A stretch of DNA of 64,000 nucleotides from Paralichthys olivaceus (lineage: Eukaryota; Chordata; Actinopteri; Pleuronectiformes; Paralichthyidae). The position numbers and the translations under genes are program-made. The notes under the pieces were generated by a model. The model was not told where the DNA came from. It did no database searches and saw nothing but the letters and a program-made list of their open reading frames with translations. Where the stretch lies: the NCBI RefSeq assembly GCF_024713975.1, contig NC_091094.1, forward strand, positions 15,843,001 to 15,907,000, written 5' to 3'. This document shows positions 53,801 through 64,000 of this stretch, in pieces. The first letter of the stretch is position 1. The number at the start of each line of letters is the position of its first letter.

Positions 53801-56800
53801 GCACTTGACAATGTCTCCAAACTCAACTTATTAAGCTGCTTTCAGACATGCACTGAACTCTGCAGATCCTCCATATTTTCTCCAGAGGAGATGCACATGT
53901 GAACGCAAATGTCCGAGTGAGAGCCCCGGACACAAAAATGAAAGAAAACCTCCTAATGTTGTGCATGTGGATAATTTTTATCACCAATTCCACAACTGAT
54001 GATTTTAGCTGAGCAAAATATATTTGGGCAACTTAATTACATGATGTGTTATCAAAATCAAATATAGATAGATAGTCTGTAAACCATAGACTGTAAATAT
54101 GGACCATGCATCTCCATTTCCTCCCACTATCCAGAAAAGACGGCAAGATATTCCAGATACAATTTGGAGCTGAAGATGTAATTTGGAGCCTGAGTGTGTA
54201 CAGTGGTGATCAGGTGGAGGAGCCGCGATAGCAAGGTCCCACATGCACAACACAGCGGGGGGTTCTCTGCACAGACGCGTTCACAACAGCAGCAAATTCT
54301 CCGCAGGATTCAGGTGAGGGTTGGTGAAGCAGACAGAGGCAGTACTTAACTTATTGATTCTGCTGCAGGGATCAAGTGTTTTTGTTAACAGCACATTGAC
54401 ACCAGCGTCAGCTTTTACCACGACAAACTATGGACATCTACAGCTAAAGCAGCCATAAACTGTGTGGCAGTCAATTAGTCAGTGGGTCAGTAAGAGGAAC
54501 GTGAAAGGCTGTTGCGAAACAACCAGTGCATCATCTCAGTTCACTACAGGATTGGTTGTCTTTGGAGAAATTTAACCAACTTGTGCATAGCAATGAAAAT
54601 AAATACATTTTACTGGGTTACATGTGGTTCCATTATCACTTTCACCATAAGGAATACCAGGAACAAATAAAGTGGCTGTTCTCCAAATAAGATTGAGGCA
54701 ATAAATATCAAGACCTCAGTATAGACTAAGCCTGGACCCAGCAAAATACTGTTTATTTACTGTGAGAAGGGGGACTTGAATCACAGTGATTTTACAAGCA
54801 CATGTTGCGTATGAAGGAATCAGAAGAAACATGCTTTCTGAAGGAGCTCAGCAGGGTCCTCTGAGTGCAGCAGAGGACAATGGGATAATTTCAGGACAGA
54901 GGACAGGGTCACTGATCCACTGGTGTTTAGGGGAAAGCCCAGCAGGATGTCATGGTCACACCAGGACCACCAGCAACATCAACCAATCCGGCTAATTAGT
55001 CGTCATCCATAAGCCACGGAGCCCCTTCAGGACAGCCTCAGTGACCTCTATTCTGCCTGAAGCATGGCAGCCGCCTCAACAACAACGGATTCATTCCTCT
55101 GAGGATAATCCTCTCTTCCTCTATCGCTGAAAATACTGTGAAATGTTTGCATGTGTTTGCTCAGTTAAGTAAAATGAAGACACAACCTGCTCAAAGTAAA
55201 ACTGAGAGAGAGGAGGCTTTGTGTTCTTTTCTTTCATCTCTTTCATTCCAGGAATATTTACACCATCCTGTCTGTGAGTAACGAGGCAGGAAACAACAGG
55301 GTGGCCTGTACATACAAGACAGGACTTAAAATTCAAGACATATTTTACTATAATGGTGTCTTCTATGAACATGTATTGCATGTTTGGCACTTTGTCTCTA
55401 CTTCCTGAAATCTAAACAGGGATAATAACTATATGTGTGACTCTTTAATATTTAATGATGACCCAACTTGGCTTTTTCATTCTTGCTTGAAATTAGAAAA
55501 ATCCAGATGAAAATTTTGCACTTAATATGCAAGCTCAACAAGCTAGGACATAGAAAGACAGAATTTGAATTTATTGAACTTGTTTTATCGAGCAACTGTC
55601 CGCCCCCTGTAAATTTGAATAATATATTAATACATCATTGATTTCTTTTTTTTTTTAAAGCCCTTATTCATTTCTGTGAGTCTACAACTTTTTAGCCAGT
55701 GGACATTCTGCAGAACAAATACAGCACAAGTCTGAAGTTTATCTAACTTGTCTCCGTGTAATTTATGATTAATATGTTTTGGAGGCTGACAACAGAACAG
55801 TAGAGCAGAGACCTTTAATCTCATTCACACACTTTTTACCAGAGCCAATTCAAACTCCAGACTAGCAGGAGCACATTATTGCAAACACGCACACACAAAC
55901 TACACATTAATACAGCCACATCATGGTTGATTGTAAAACAATTTAGCTGCATTACATCGCTAATACTTGTGACCTTTATTATGAAAAGACATTCGAACCT
56001 CCTGCTATTCTTTGTAAATTGAAAAAGTGTGTTTGGTTGTAATCTGAGTAGGTAATCTGTTCTAATAACAGATTACACTGATGTCATTGTAAAGTAATTA
56101 GTCAGTAATTACATAAACATCAAAGCTCACTTTAAGTGTAGCATAAATGAGTGCAAAGTAAATGCTCTTAAAGTCAAATTGCCTTCATTAGACTGTCTGG
56201 GTATTTTGAACGTTGAATTCAGTGCTACATGTTTCAATTAGTGCTGACTCTGTTCACTGTCCTTAGATTTGAATTCCAGTCATTTAACAACAGTGTTTTT
56301 TCAAATGTACAATTTTCTGTCAATAGTTTATAAATAATAATAAGTCATGTACTACTAATCCAGTCAACTTCCCCGATGTGACAGAGAACTCCATTATTTA
56401 CTCAATCAGTCCTCCCATCATCTCTCATATGTTCTAGGAGCCCTGATTAATTTAGATGAATCTAATTCTAGGCAAACTGCAGCTGATCACATACAGTTTG
56501 CTCTATTCTCTAAAAACTGCACTTCAACAGTCTGTGAAAACTGCTAAATTGATAAAGAAAAAACTGTAACAGAGTTACGTGGCACATTGGAAGGCTTTAA
56601 CAAAACTGTGCTCATTCACTTTGAATGAGGTGACCTCATGTTTTGCCGAACTGCATTGTGGTTCGCTTGTGCTGCGTACAGCAGAAGCTGTCGTCACACC
56701 CACTGTCAAGCGTTAACGCAGCACATACATGTGAATTCAACGTTATACCCCCCCCCCCCCCCCAAATAATCTGACCTTAAGGAAAAACATATGGCTTTTA

Positions 56801-59800
56801 GTGAGAAGAGAAAACACAAAAAGGAAAGAACTAACCCTCACACTAAGAACAGTACCTCTTAAAATTACAACACCCCCCAAAAAAAGAATTAATTAGTTAA
56901 AACATCAGTGGTACAGTCGTGTAACAAAAGGTCACGTTCGTAAATTGCTGTCATAAGAAGCCTTGTACAAAAAAGGCTCAAAAATATCACTGGATATTTT
57001 TAGGACCAAAATAAGGATAAGAATCAAATACATTTCTAAAAATACAAGTTTCTTCTCATCTTGATGTAACTTTAGATCAAGACAGGAAGCGTCTGTCTCA
57101 AATACATCATGTTGTTGGTACTAACTTACTTTAATCTGTAAGTATTAAATTAAAATATAATCATTAAAAAGATCATTTTTAAAGCTACACTTTATGTCTT
57201 TTCAGACATATAACTGTTTAGAGGACCAGCTTCTTTTTAGACTCGCTCCTTTGTTGTTTTATCTCCGTCTCTCCCTGTGGGGCTTCTCCAGTTGACCCCA
57301 GGTTGACCCACAGAATTCCATGGATTTCCTGGCTCTTGGGGGGTCTGTGTGCCTTCCCATGTCCTGTCTGCTCCCCTCTGGAGTGGCTGTTTTCTCCTCA
57401 GGCAGAAAAGAGCTATGAGCGTCTGACCAGCTGACCGACTTACATGCTAATGCACGGATTTATAGCCTCGCTGAAAGTGGATGAAGTTTCCAGCTTGTAT
57501 AGAATTACAGTGCCACTTTGCTTTAGGACCAGGAGGGGAAATGATTCATGGATTAAGATTTTTTTTTTTTTTAATCAAATCTCAGAAAGTCTATTTCCTG
57601 TCATCATCATTCTGATACGGACAAAAACGTATTCATTGATTGGTGATACTACATATCACCAAATTGTGTCATTTACAGTGGAGCCTGAAAGAAAACGACA
57701 TAAGGATAACAATATTACAACCAGCTAGGGATCTCTTCAAATATTAGCCGAGGGTTAGGTGAGGACTGTGTGTTCTGGTGTAAGGCAGAAGGCAGGAAAT
57801 CCTCTGTCTCTGTTCCTGATCTTATCACACAGCCATTTGAATGAAGAGCGCTGCATTCCAACCAGGTGACAGGGACACCAAACTCACGTCCAGACTCGTT
57901 CCTGAATCCTCTTTTCTTCCCGACTCGAACCCACCTCTTCCTTTTGTCTTTTCATGAGCACCTATAAGTCTTCCAAATCTTCCTAATCACATCTTGATAC
58001 ACATGCACAGCGCAAATGCACAGGCAAGCATGCGTGGCTTTCAAGACAGGTCAGGTGACAAGAGCTGGAGAACTTGGAAACAGATGCCTCCAGACATTGG
58101 CCCTCAGCTCAGCTCAAGATCAAACAAAATCTGAGGCACACAGAGTGTCTGGCATCACTGAAGCACTTGGCATCGGATTTCTGACAGCTGTGCTTTCTCC
58201 ATGGGCTCCGTCTCCCTGCGTACCTGTTCACCTTGGCTGGTTCGTGCAGTTGGCACAGAAGCAGGGGACCAGTCCAAAACATCTGACACATTAAACAAGA
58301 GTTAGATAAACATACAACTGGTACAAGGCCAACAGGACAAAGGTGACTTTACAGGAGAGTTCAGCGAGGATGAAATCACTGAAGCCTAAATGATTGATGT
58401 CTTGTAATTGTGATGAAGATACACACCAAGTTGGACATTTTAAACTCTAAACTTCATCCTGATGCTGTGGTGTTCAAGTTACGGAAAAACCTCTATGAAT
58501 CACCTAAGACACATAATTCAATATTTCCTGTTACTTTATCAAGCAACATATTCACCAATATCTGGAGCTATTTTCAGACATGAATTTGTCACATCTAGAC
58601 ATTTTCCTGATACTTCTTTGACATTTATGGCGTCGGCCCTTGTGGCCAAAAGCTCTGGAACTCTCGTTGACATCTTTGACTGTTTCATCTACGTGTATGG
58701 CTCCTCTTTTTCATCCTGAGATATTTGTATTCTTCCACTTTGCGTTCCTCACATACTACAAACGTAATCAACACGCCCATTTAATCACTGTGAATTTTCC
58801 CAGCTTTATTCTAACATGGGTTCGCTCAGACATTTCACACAGGGGCTGACAGGAAATGTCTTTGAATATGTGCAGAGCAACTTCCTCTGACATTTCTGTT
58901 CCCACATACAGAGCCTCTGGAACTTGACCGGACTTCAGTGCCTCTACTGTTTGGTGTAGATTGATTATCTCTAAGTCATAATGGGTTTAAATTAAAGTTA
59001 AAAATGAAAAGGCTAAACTATCAACAGCGTTCTTACTTGTAGGGAGAAGCTACTGGTAGCTTATTTGAAACAACGGCTGGCACTCATCACAAGGTGCTCT
59101 AAGCGTAAAGCTGCATTTACTGTATTAAAGGTCAGTGACAAAAGATGGCAAAAATGTTATAAAAACGTTATATTTTGTGTTTAGTTTGGTTTCCTTAAAT
59201 TCAAAGTAACATTTGTACCATTCTTCACAAAGGATAAGAATTAAAGTGCCTGAAAATGTCAATGTCAAATCCACTTAGGTGTGTGTTGGTGTACTCGGAA
59301 AATTTATCTTTTTTTTTTTTAATCTCACATGAATAGTGTAGATTTTTCTTTGTCTTTAACCACAGTTTGGTGCTGGGCAGGTTAGCACAGTGGCTTTATC
59401 AGTGTTAGTTGGGTGAAAACAGCTTCCTGTGGTTGACCAAAACAAGTTAATGAGAGCTGTTTATAATAGAAGTGGATTTCCATGTTTTTTGCCTATTCAC
59501 TACCAAGTTTCAGTTAATTTTAAGTGTGATAACAAAATATACCTTGAGTGACCAAACGTCTTGCACAACCACCATCCTGCTTGAGAAAAAATTGGGAAGT
59601 GTGCAGATAGATAAATGTGAAGCTGATTAGCTGCCAGCCATCTGTCAAGTCTCAGTGTTGTTAGTGTCAAATATCTACTTTGGTGTCATGTGTTAGTACG
59701 ACTGTAAACTGGTCACTATTAAATATATTCAAAGTACAAAACTGTATTCACCTGAGTGAGCAAACACAAAAATGCTCTCAAGTCAAACACTGCAAAACAT

Positions 59801-62800
59801 CTGACATTGTAATGAATGTCTGTCAACATTGAATGTCATGTCATTGCTGTATCGGCATTGAAAGTGATAGAATTGTCGGCTCATGTTCCAATCTTACACT
59901 TGATTTTCACAACTACAGTGAAGTAAGGAAAGAAAACAACTCCTTTTAAATCCAGTTCAACAGAGATTTGGCTAAAATCATATTAGTGTTGCTTTTACAC
60001 AACAGTTAGTTATTATGATAGCTAACGATGACTTGGTGATAACTTCTTTGGGAACAAATAAGGTAGTTTTTTTCAATGAGTGAGTAAGATTTCTATGTTA
60101 TAAAGTAAAATGTGTTTTAAATGTTTAACTTGTTTGTTTGACTAGGTTTGAGCTTTTTAACTGACATCTTTTATGAAGAAGCATTATCAGACAGAGTAGG
60201 TTTTGAGGCATCCGGAGCTTTGAAAGTTGACATTCATTGAGAAGAACTTTGTCCGATAAGAGAACAAATATCCAATTGACAAGTACAAAAACATGCCTTT
60301 TGATGAGGCCCTGAACTAGACGCATGATACCTTGAGAAGTGACAAGCCGCCTCCTGTTATTTTTCCATCCAGGAAGCTTTACACAGAAACCAGCCAAATT
60401 TGATTTGAGAACATTAATTCTATTTACTTGAGGGAGGAAATGAGGTGCGGAGTCAGGGGAGGAGCAGCTGCTTTAAGCACTACAAAGACACAACGCTTTT
60501 TTAGTTGTCACCCTCTGCAACCACTTTGCACTCACAAAGAGCGCTTGTCTCAGCTCCTGACGTGTTTTTATTTGCGTTCACGCTTGTATTTTGTGTACTT
60601 TTACAGCTCAGGTTAGTAAGAATGTGAGGTAGAGATACAAAGAATGAGAAGGAGGTGGAGGGAGCGGAGGAATCACAACACAGGAACTTGACCTCTGCCT
60701 GAACTTTAGCTGCACTAAATAGAGGAGTCTACGAGAAGATCATTGAAATACAAACTGCAATGAAACAAACTCAAATAGTACAATCAGGGCTGCAATCAAC
60801 AATATTCCGTATTAATTAATCAGTTAATCTTATTGGTTAATTGTTAAATCTATGACATCTAACAAATGGTCTTAATACAGCTTCTCAGAGCCTACAGCAG
60901 CATGTTCAAAATGTCTTGTTTCGTTTGTCTTTAAGTCCAAAACGCAAAGATATTCTGCTTGCGATGATATATGACAAAGAAAAGATGCAAATCCGCACAT
61001 GTAGAAGGCTGGAAACAGATCATGTTGACGCCATAAATCTATAAACAGTTGCTGATTATTTTTCTGTATATCTAATCAATTACTTTTAAGCCCTGAGTGC
61101 AAGAGTCAACTGCAAGTGTTGCTTTGGCCTAGAAAAAACATAACATTAAGTGTTGACACTTTATCTACATTGAATCATACAAACATTGAACATATTGTCA
61201 GAAAATGACCAAATGTAAAAATGTGAACCACAAGTGCTGACACCTCCATTTCTCACAGTGTCAACTTCCTTTCGAAAAGTGCCGAAATGAAATTTGGTCT
61301 AAGCCACTTCTAGCTCAAGTAAATAACAGCACTGAAGTGTATACACAGTAAACATCTAATGTGAGGCGTATGCATGTGTGTGTGTGCGTGCGTGCGTGCA
61401 TGTGTGTGTGTGTGTGCGTGAGGACTTTAACCAGTTTTAGGAGCAAGGACAAACAATTCATAGACAATGCTGTTTTCCTCAGACAAGCCTTTCAAGTGTT
61501 GACATCAGATCTGGGAGGATGAGCAGCCAGGCGGTGCCCAAGATCACAGACAGACAATACGTCAATAAACATTTTCAAAATGCCTTTCGTGAGCAGACAC
61601 ACACACGTGCACGCACACACACACAGTCAAGCATACAGAGCAGAAGAGGACGAGGAACTACCGTGTAGATTCAATTTCACAGATAATGGAGGAGCTTTTA
61701 TCATCGCTAAGAGGCCTTTATTGTCCATAAAGAGAAGACACGTCATACAGTGAGAGCAAATCAAAACAGACTATTCAGGAAAAGGGCAGGGAAGCAAAAA
61801 ACTTTAAAAAAAATAAATTTAAATGCCAAGCAATGACCCTAAACATTTGGCATCTTTATCAATTGTTTTCAATTGTTCTAGTCAACATTAAAGGGTATAA
61901 TCAATAGCAGTATAACAAAGGTTCAATGTATATCAATATGATGCTTACGCAATGTAGAAACATGGTATGATTTGTAAAATGTGAATGTGTTTATCATTCT
62001 CTGCTCATAAAGAAGAGTTTATTCAAATATAACTTTTGTCAGGAGTGACTCTAAATAAATGGTATTTTTGTATCCATGTTTTATTGTTGGTATCTGTTTC
62101 AATGCATTTGCACAAGAGTGTTCTTCCCTCAGCTATTGGTTTCAAAAGTGAAAGCAACCATGACACAGCTCGATAAAACAACATCAATAATTAAAGCGAT
62201 ATCATTTTTCATCAATCACAAATATATGTTGACACGATGCTGATACATTGTGTAAGGAGGACACAATGTGAGGAGGTGTAACACATAATGGATCTACTTT
62301 AGATGGGAAAGATTTCTTGCTGTTTATGTTCCCTGCTCATAGGAAGAGTTTAAAACCACATCCTTCACTCACTACGGTTTTTCCCCTGTTGACAGGGGTT
62401 TTCTGGGTAGTTTTTCCTTTCCCTTGTTCAGGGTTAAGGGAGGAGCACCTTGTAAACCCTATGAGACAAATTGTGATTTGTGAATATGGGCTGTACAAAT
62501 TCAATTTTATTTATGGACTCAAGAGCTGAAATCAGCCATTGAAACTTATACAGTTATAATACAGTTTATTTATCATGATAATAATCGATATTGAAATGTA
62601 TATCTTGATGGACTTGATGGAAGTTTCAGTGTAAAACGATTGTTATATTTGATTGATTGTAGATTGTTGCCTCTGAATGCATTTACACTTCCTTCACCTA
62701 TTGGTTAGAAAAGTGATAGTGTCAACAGAGAGAGGGGGAGAGAGGGGGAGAGAGGGAGAGAGAGGGCTCGATTCATATTTCTGGGAAAGTAGTCATCATG

Positions 62801-63206
62801 GAGTGGAGGGTTTTTCGAGGGGTGGGGCAAACTGCGCCTTCAAATGGGAAACCAGGAGAAGAGGAAAAAAACTTAGCGAAGTTACGCGGCAGCGCGAGAC
62901 AATGAAGAAGCAGATTTAACACGAGACGCGATCTGACGGAGGAAGAGTTGGTTTTGTAACATGTTCGCCACAGACACCCTCTCTCTCCCTCTCTCCCCCC
63001 CTCTCTCTCCCTATCCCTACCCCCACTAACACGAACACTTCCCGGCTCAGACGCGCTGCTGTCCCGACACGGTCCGCCACACTCACCCGTAAAAAAAGTT
63101 GCTCTCTCCGGCATTGACTTGTCTTTTTGTTCCTGCGAGTGTGAGCAGGAGCCGACATCCTTACTGTAGTAGCACGCACACGCACGCGCCCCCCCACACA
63201 CACATA

Positions 63207-63251
<45 letters not shown>

Positions 63252-63602
63252 GCTACCACATTAAACAGCGGTCGCACAACATGACAGGACCGAGCTGCGG
63301 CCACTTCCCCCCCGAAAAAGCTCCGCATCTCCGCGGCTCCACTCCATGAAGTCTGAAGTTACATTCACTCCGCTTCGCCTCTCAAGGACACTGCAGCTCA
63401 CACTGTCACCGTGTTTCTCCTCTTTCTCTCCGCGGCGCACACAGACGTGTTGTCCTGCGAAGGGAGCGAACAAGCCCGGAAAATGTTCGGCATAAGGAGA
63501 AGGCCCGAAGGCGCTTTTTCTTTTTTTTACCTTTTTGCTGGTTCTGCTGTTGTAGCCGCTGTATGGGTTGATTCCTGCCCTTGGCGGAACGGAGAGCAGC
63601 AT
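39676..63602 (-). CDS. rbms2: RNA-binding motif, single-stranded-interacting protein 2
   Basis: RBMS proteins bind AU-rich single-stranded nucleic acid and tune mRNA stability. I join thirteen exons, 5' to 3': 63602-63531, 52872-52706, 47307-47249, 46582-46491, 43083-42926, 42774-42695, 42588-42479, 42285-42242, 42040-41947, 41689-41639, 41380-41270, 41133-41053 and 39756-39676. All have GT-AG borders and give 399 residues; human RBMS2 has 407. RRM1 shows LYIRGL at 60-65 and KGYGFVDF at 99-106. RRM2 shows LYISNL at 139-144 and RGVGFARM at 177-184. The Pro/Tyr/Gln-rich tail ends YSYQHTK. The first exon [18 protein letters not shown] matches RBMS2, not RBMS1 or RBMS3, and fixes the paralogue. 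Intron 1 is 10.7 kb. Exon 2 has a CAGCAG acceptor, so Q25 may be left out. Which teleost duplicate (2a or 2b) cannot be told. Confidence 0.93.
41476..41570 (-). repeat. Fragment of the 'GGTCCAGTGTGTAAGATTTA' family in rbms2 intron 10
   Basis: The phrase AACATGGCGGCCTCCGTAGAG, followed by ATGTAAATATAAAGTATTTA and AAATATAAAGGGCATT, is the reverse complement of the middle part of the element at 26938-27250. Neither end of the element is present. It lies between exons 10 (41639) and 11 (41380). Confidence 0.6.
43084..46490 (-). other. rbms2 intron 4 (contents)
   Basis: The intron holds one E-box (43493-43498), a 14-base G run at 44443-44456, and a GC-rich island-like stretch at about 45130-45440 described separately. 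Otherwise I see nothing. Confidence 0.5.
45130..45445 (+). other. GC-rich segment with a Kozak ATG and splice donor, antisense to rbms2
   Basis: This stretch is clearly richer in G, C and CpG than the surrounding intron. On the + strand it ends in GCAGCCATGG, a strong translation start context, at 45420. Six codons follow (MVKVQT), then ACAG|GTGAGG, a good donor with the exon side ending at 45438. That is what a first coding exon of an antisense transcript would look like. No partner exon was found, so it may be chance. Confidence 0.25.
46583..52705 (-). other. rbms2 introns 2 and 3 (contents)
   Basis: Apart from exon 3 at 47249-47307, this span holds a (TA)n tract at about 49386-49414, a GT/GCGT tract at about 50806-50872 and part of a dispersed repeat at 52280-52620. 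Short open frames elsewhere have no recognisable domain. I see no nested gene. Confidence 0.45.
52280..52620 (+). repeat. Dispersed repeat, 'TTAGCTTAGC' family, copy 2
   Basis: TTAGCTTAGCATTAAGACAG at about 52285-52304, then CTATCTGCCAAAAATGTCTA, a TAGCTGTTTTCCTCTGCTTC stretch and a terminal ATTCTACACCTTTAAAA. The opposite-strand mate lies at 5855-6170. It ends about 90 bases from rbms2 exon 2. Confidence 0.45.
53831..54345. repeat. Dispersed repeat with a second repeat inserted
   Basis: The outer element starts AAGCTGCTTTCAGACATGCA at about 53833 and resumes at about 54280 with TTCACAACAGCAGCAAATTC, phrases I recall together in one fish repeat. Between them, at about 54079-54245, lies a diverged member of the CATAGACTGTA family. 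The nested order is inferred from remembered phrases. Confidence 0.4.
54346..58520 (-). other. rbms2 intron 1, gene-free part
   Basis: I see no exon or recognisable repeat apart from a C16 run at 56748-56763. Open frames such as 55121-55390 and 57444-57728 lack any domain or splice context. Confidence 0.4.
56748..56763 (+). repeat. Poly-C tract of 16 bases
   Basis: An uninterrupted C16 in intron 1 of rbms2, read as G16 on the gene's own strand. Confidence 0.9.
58530..58965 (+). repeat. Dispersed repeat related to the 53.8 kb element
   Basis: It contains TTTTCAGACATGAATTTGTC, TGGCGTCGGCCCTTGTGGCC, GGAACTCTCGTTGACATC, TTCATCCTGAGATATTTGTA, ACACAGGGGCTGACAGGAAA and GTTTGGTGTAGATTGATTAT. I recall these in order from a fish repeat that starts with a TTTCAGACATG phrase, as at 53840. 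No coding frame is intact. Confidence 0.45.
60785..61095 (-). repeat. Dispersed repeat, 'AATTAATCAGTTAATC' family
   Basis: The copy has the phrases ATTAATTAATCAGTTAATCT, AAAATGTCTTGTTTCGTTTG, AGTCCAAAACGCAAAGATAT, GACAAAGAAAAGATGCAAAT and AGTTGCTGATTATTTTTCTG. Similar wording is common in fish genomes, where the element is bounded by inverted TTAATCG-like sequence. It lies within rbms2 intron 1. Confidence 0.6.
61372..61420 (+). repeat. GT/GCGT microsatellite
   Basis: GTGTGTGCGTGCGTGCGTGC followed by more GT units, in rbms2 intron 1. A mirror CA tract lies at about 61597-61625 and includes one CACGTG. Confidence 0.8.
62330..62520 (+). repeat. Dispersed teleost repeat, family B, fuller copy
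   Basis: CTACGGTTTTTCCCCTGTTG, TCTGGGTAGTTTTTCC, GTTCAGGGTTAAGGGAGGAG, CCCTATGAGACAAATTGTGA and GTGAATATGGGCTGTACAAA, then TTCAATTTTATTTATGG. A degraded copy is at 12225-12325. It lies about 1 kb before exon 1 of rbms2 on the genome, inside intron 1. Confidence 0.6.
63218..63248 (+). repeat. (CA)n microsatellite near rbms2 exon 1
   Basis: About 15 CA units lie 280 bases inside intron 1. Frames full of Cys-Val across it are artefacts. Confidence 0.85.
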
Positions 63603-64000
63603 TTTTCCTCGGCGCTGTGAGCGGAGCGGCGAGCACAGCCCAGGCTGCCAGCTGACGTCAGCAGCTGGGGAAGTGAGAGCCTGGAGTCCCGCTGCCTGAC
63701 TGCGAGTGGTGCTGCTGCTGCTGCGGGAGCCAGGGAGGGAGGGAGGGAGGGAGGCAGGGCGGAGGGGGGCCCCTGGGCGCCTTCAGGGGTCCTTCCCGCT
63801 GCTCCGGGTGGGGTCCACACACAGAGAGAAGAGGGGATTAGTTCATCTTCATCCACCGCCCACAGTTGTCTCACTCACAGGGGGAGAAAGTGTTAGAATG
63901 GGTCCTGTAGATGCTTCTTAAAATCGTGCTTCTTGGGACAAAACGCCTGTAAAATCAGATTATAGTGCACCCAGGTCCTTATTTTGCTCTCTGGCCTAGT
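63603..64000 (-). promoter_or_regulatory. Promoter/5' UTR region of rbms2 with a perfect CRE
   Basis: The sequence upstream of the start codon is GC-rich with frequent CpG from about 63,250 to 63,800, as expected for a CpG-island promoter, and no TATA box is clear. A full palindromic cAMP response element TGACGTCA lies at 63653-63660, within the 12-base palindrome GCTGACGTCAGC, about 50 bases from the ATG. GGGA repeats at about 63735-63754 lie further upstream. The window ends at 64,000, so the promoter may be incomplete. Confidence 0.5.

Noticed and set aside
62773-63249. Long minus-strand frames near rbms2 exon 1
   Set aside because: They start in CA repeats inside intron 1; the true first exon is 63531-63602.

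Overview
The window is vertebrate nuclear DNA, most likely from a ray-finned fish of the percomorph type. It has spliced genes with GT-AG introns, about 40% GC, many CA/GT/GA microsatellites, and dispersed repeats of kinds I associate with teleost genomes. No bacterial, plasmid or viral genes were seen. Everything here was read by eye; no search was run.

Layout: bases 1 to about 14,100 hold no gene I can support, only simple repeats, decayed transposons and unannotated spacer. From 15,063 to 23,176 (+ strand) lies a complete 8-exon Rev-erb nuclear receptor of 564 residues. It is best placed in the fish-retained third Rev-erb subgroup (nr1d4) because of its N-terminus and neighbours. From 28,420 to 31,451 (+) lies a complete 12-exon Lifeguard/TMBIM gene of 254 residues, closest to FAIM2. 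From 63,602 down to 39,676 (- strand) lies a complete 13-exon RNA-binding gene, rbms2, of 399 residues. It has two RRM domains, a 10.7 kb first intron and probably a long 3' UTR reaching about 33,260. faim2 and rbms2 converge tail to tail. In human, FAIM2 and RBMS2 both lie on 12q13, the paralogon carrying RARG, which fits loss of a third Rev-erb in mammals and its retention in fish.

The three genes do not form a pathway; this is ordinary linkage. The receptor is a haem-binding transcriptional repressor of the circadian clock, faim2 encodes an anti-apoptotic membrane protein, and rbms2 encodes an RNA-binding regulator of mRNA stability. The most interesting signals are regulatory. Seven perfect CACGTG E-boxes are packed into the 4.5 kb first intron of the Rev-erb gene. 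A Rev-erb/ROR-type direct repeat (DR2) stands about 85 bp before a strong TATA box inside intron 4 of the same gene, suggesting an autoregulated internal promoter for a receptor form without zinc fingers. I found no wholly novel gene system.
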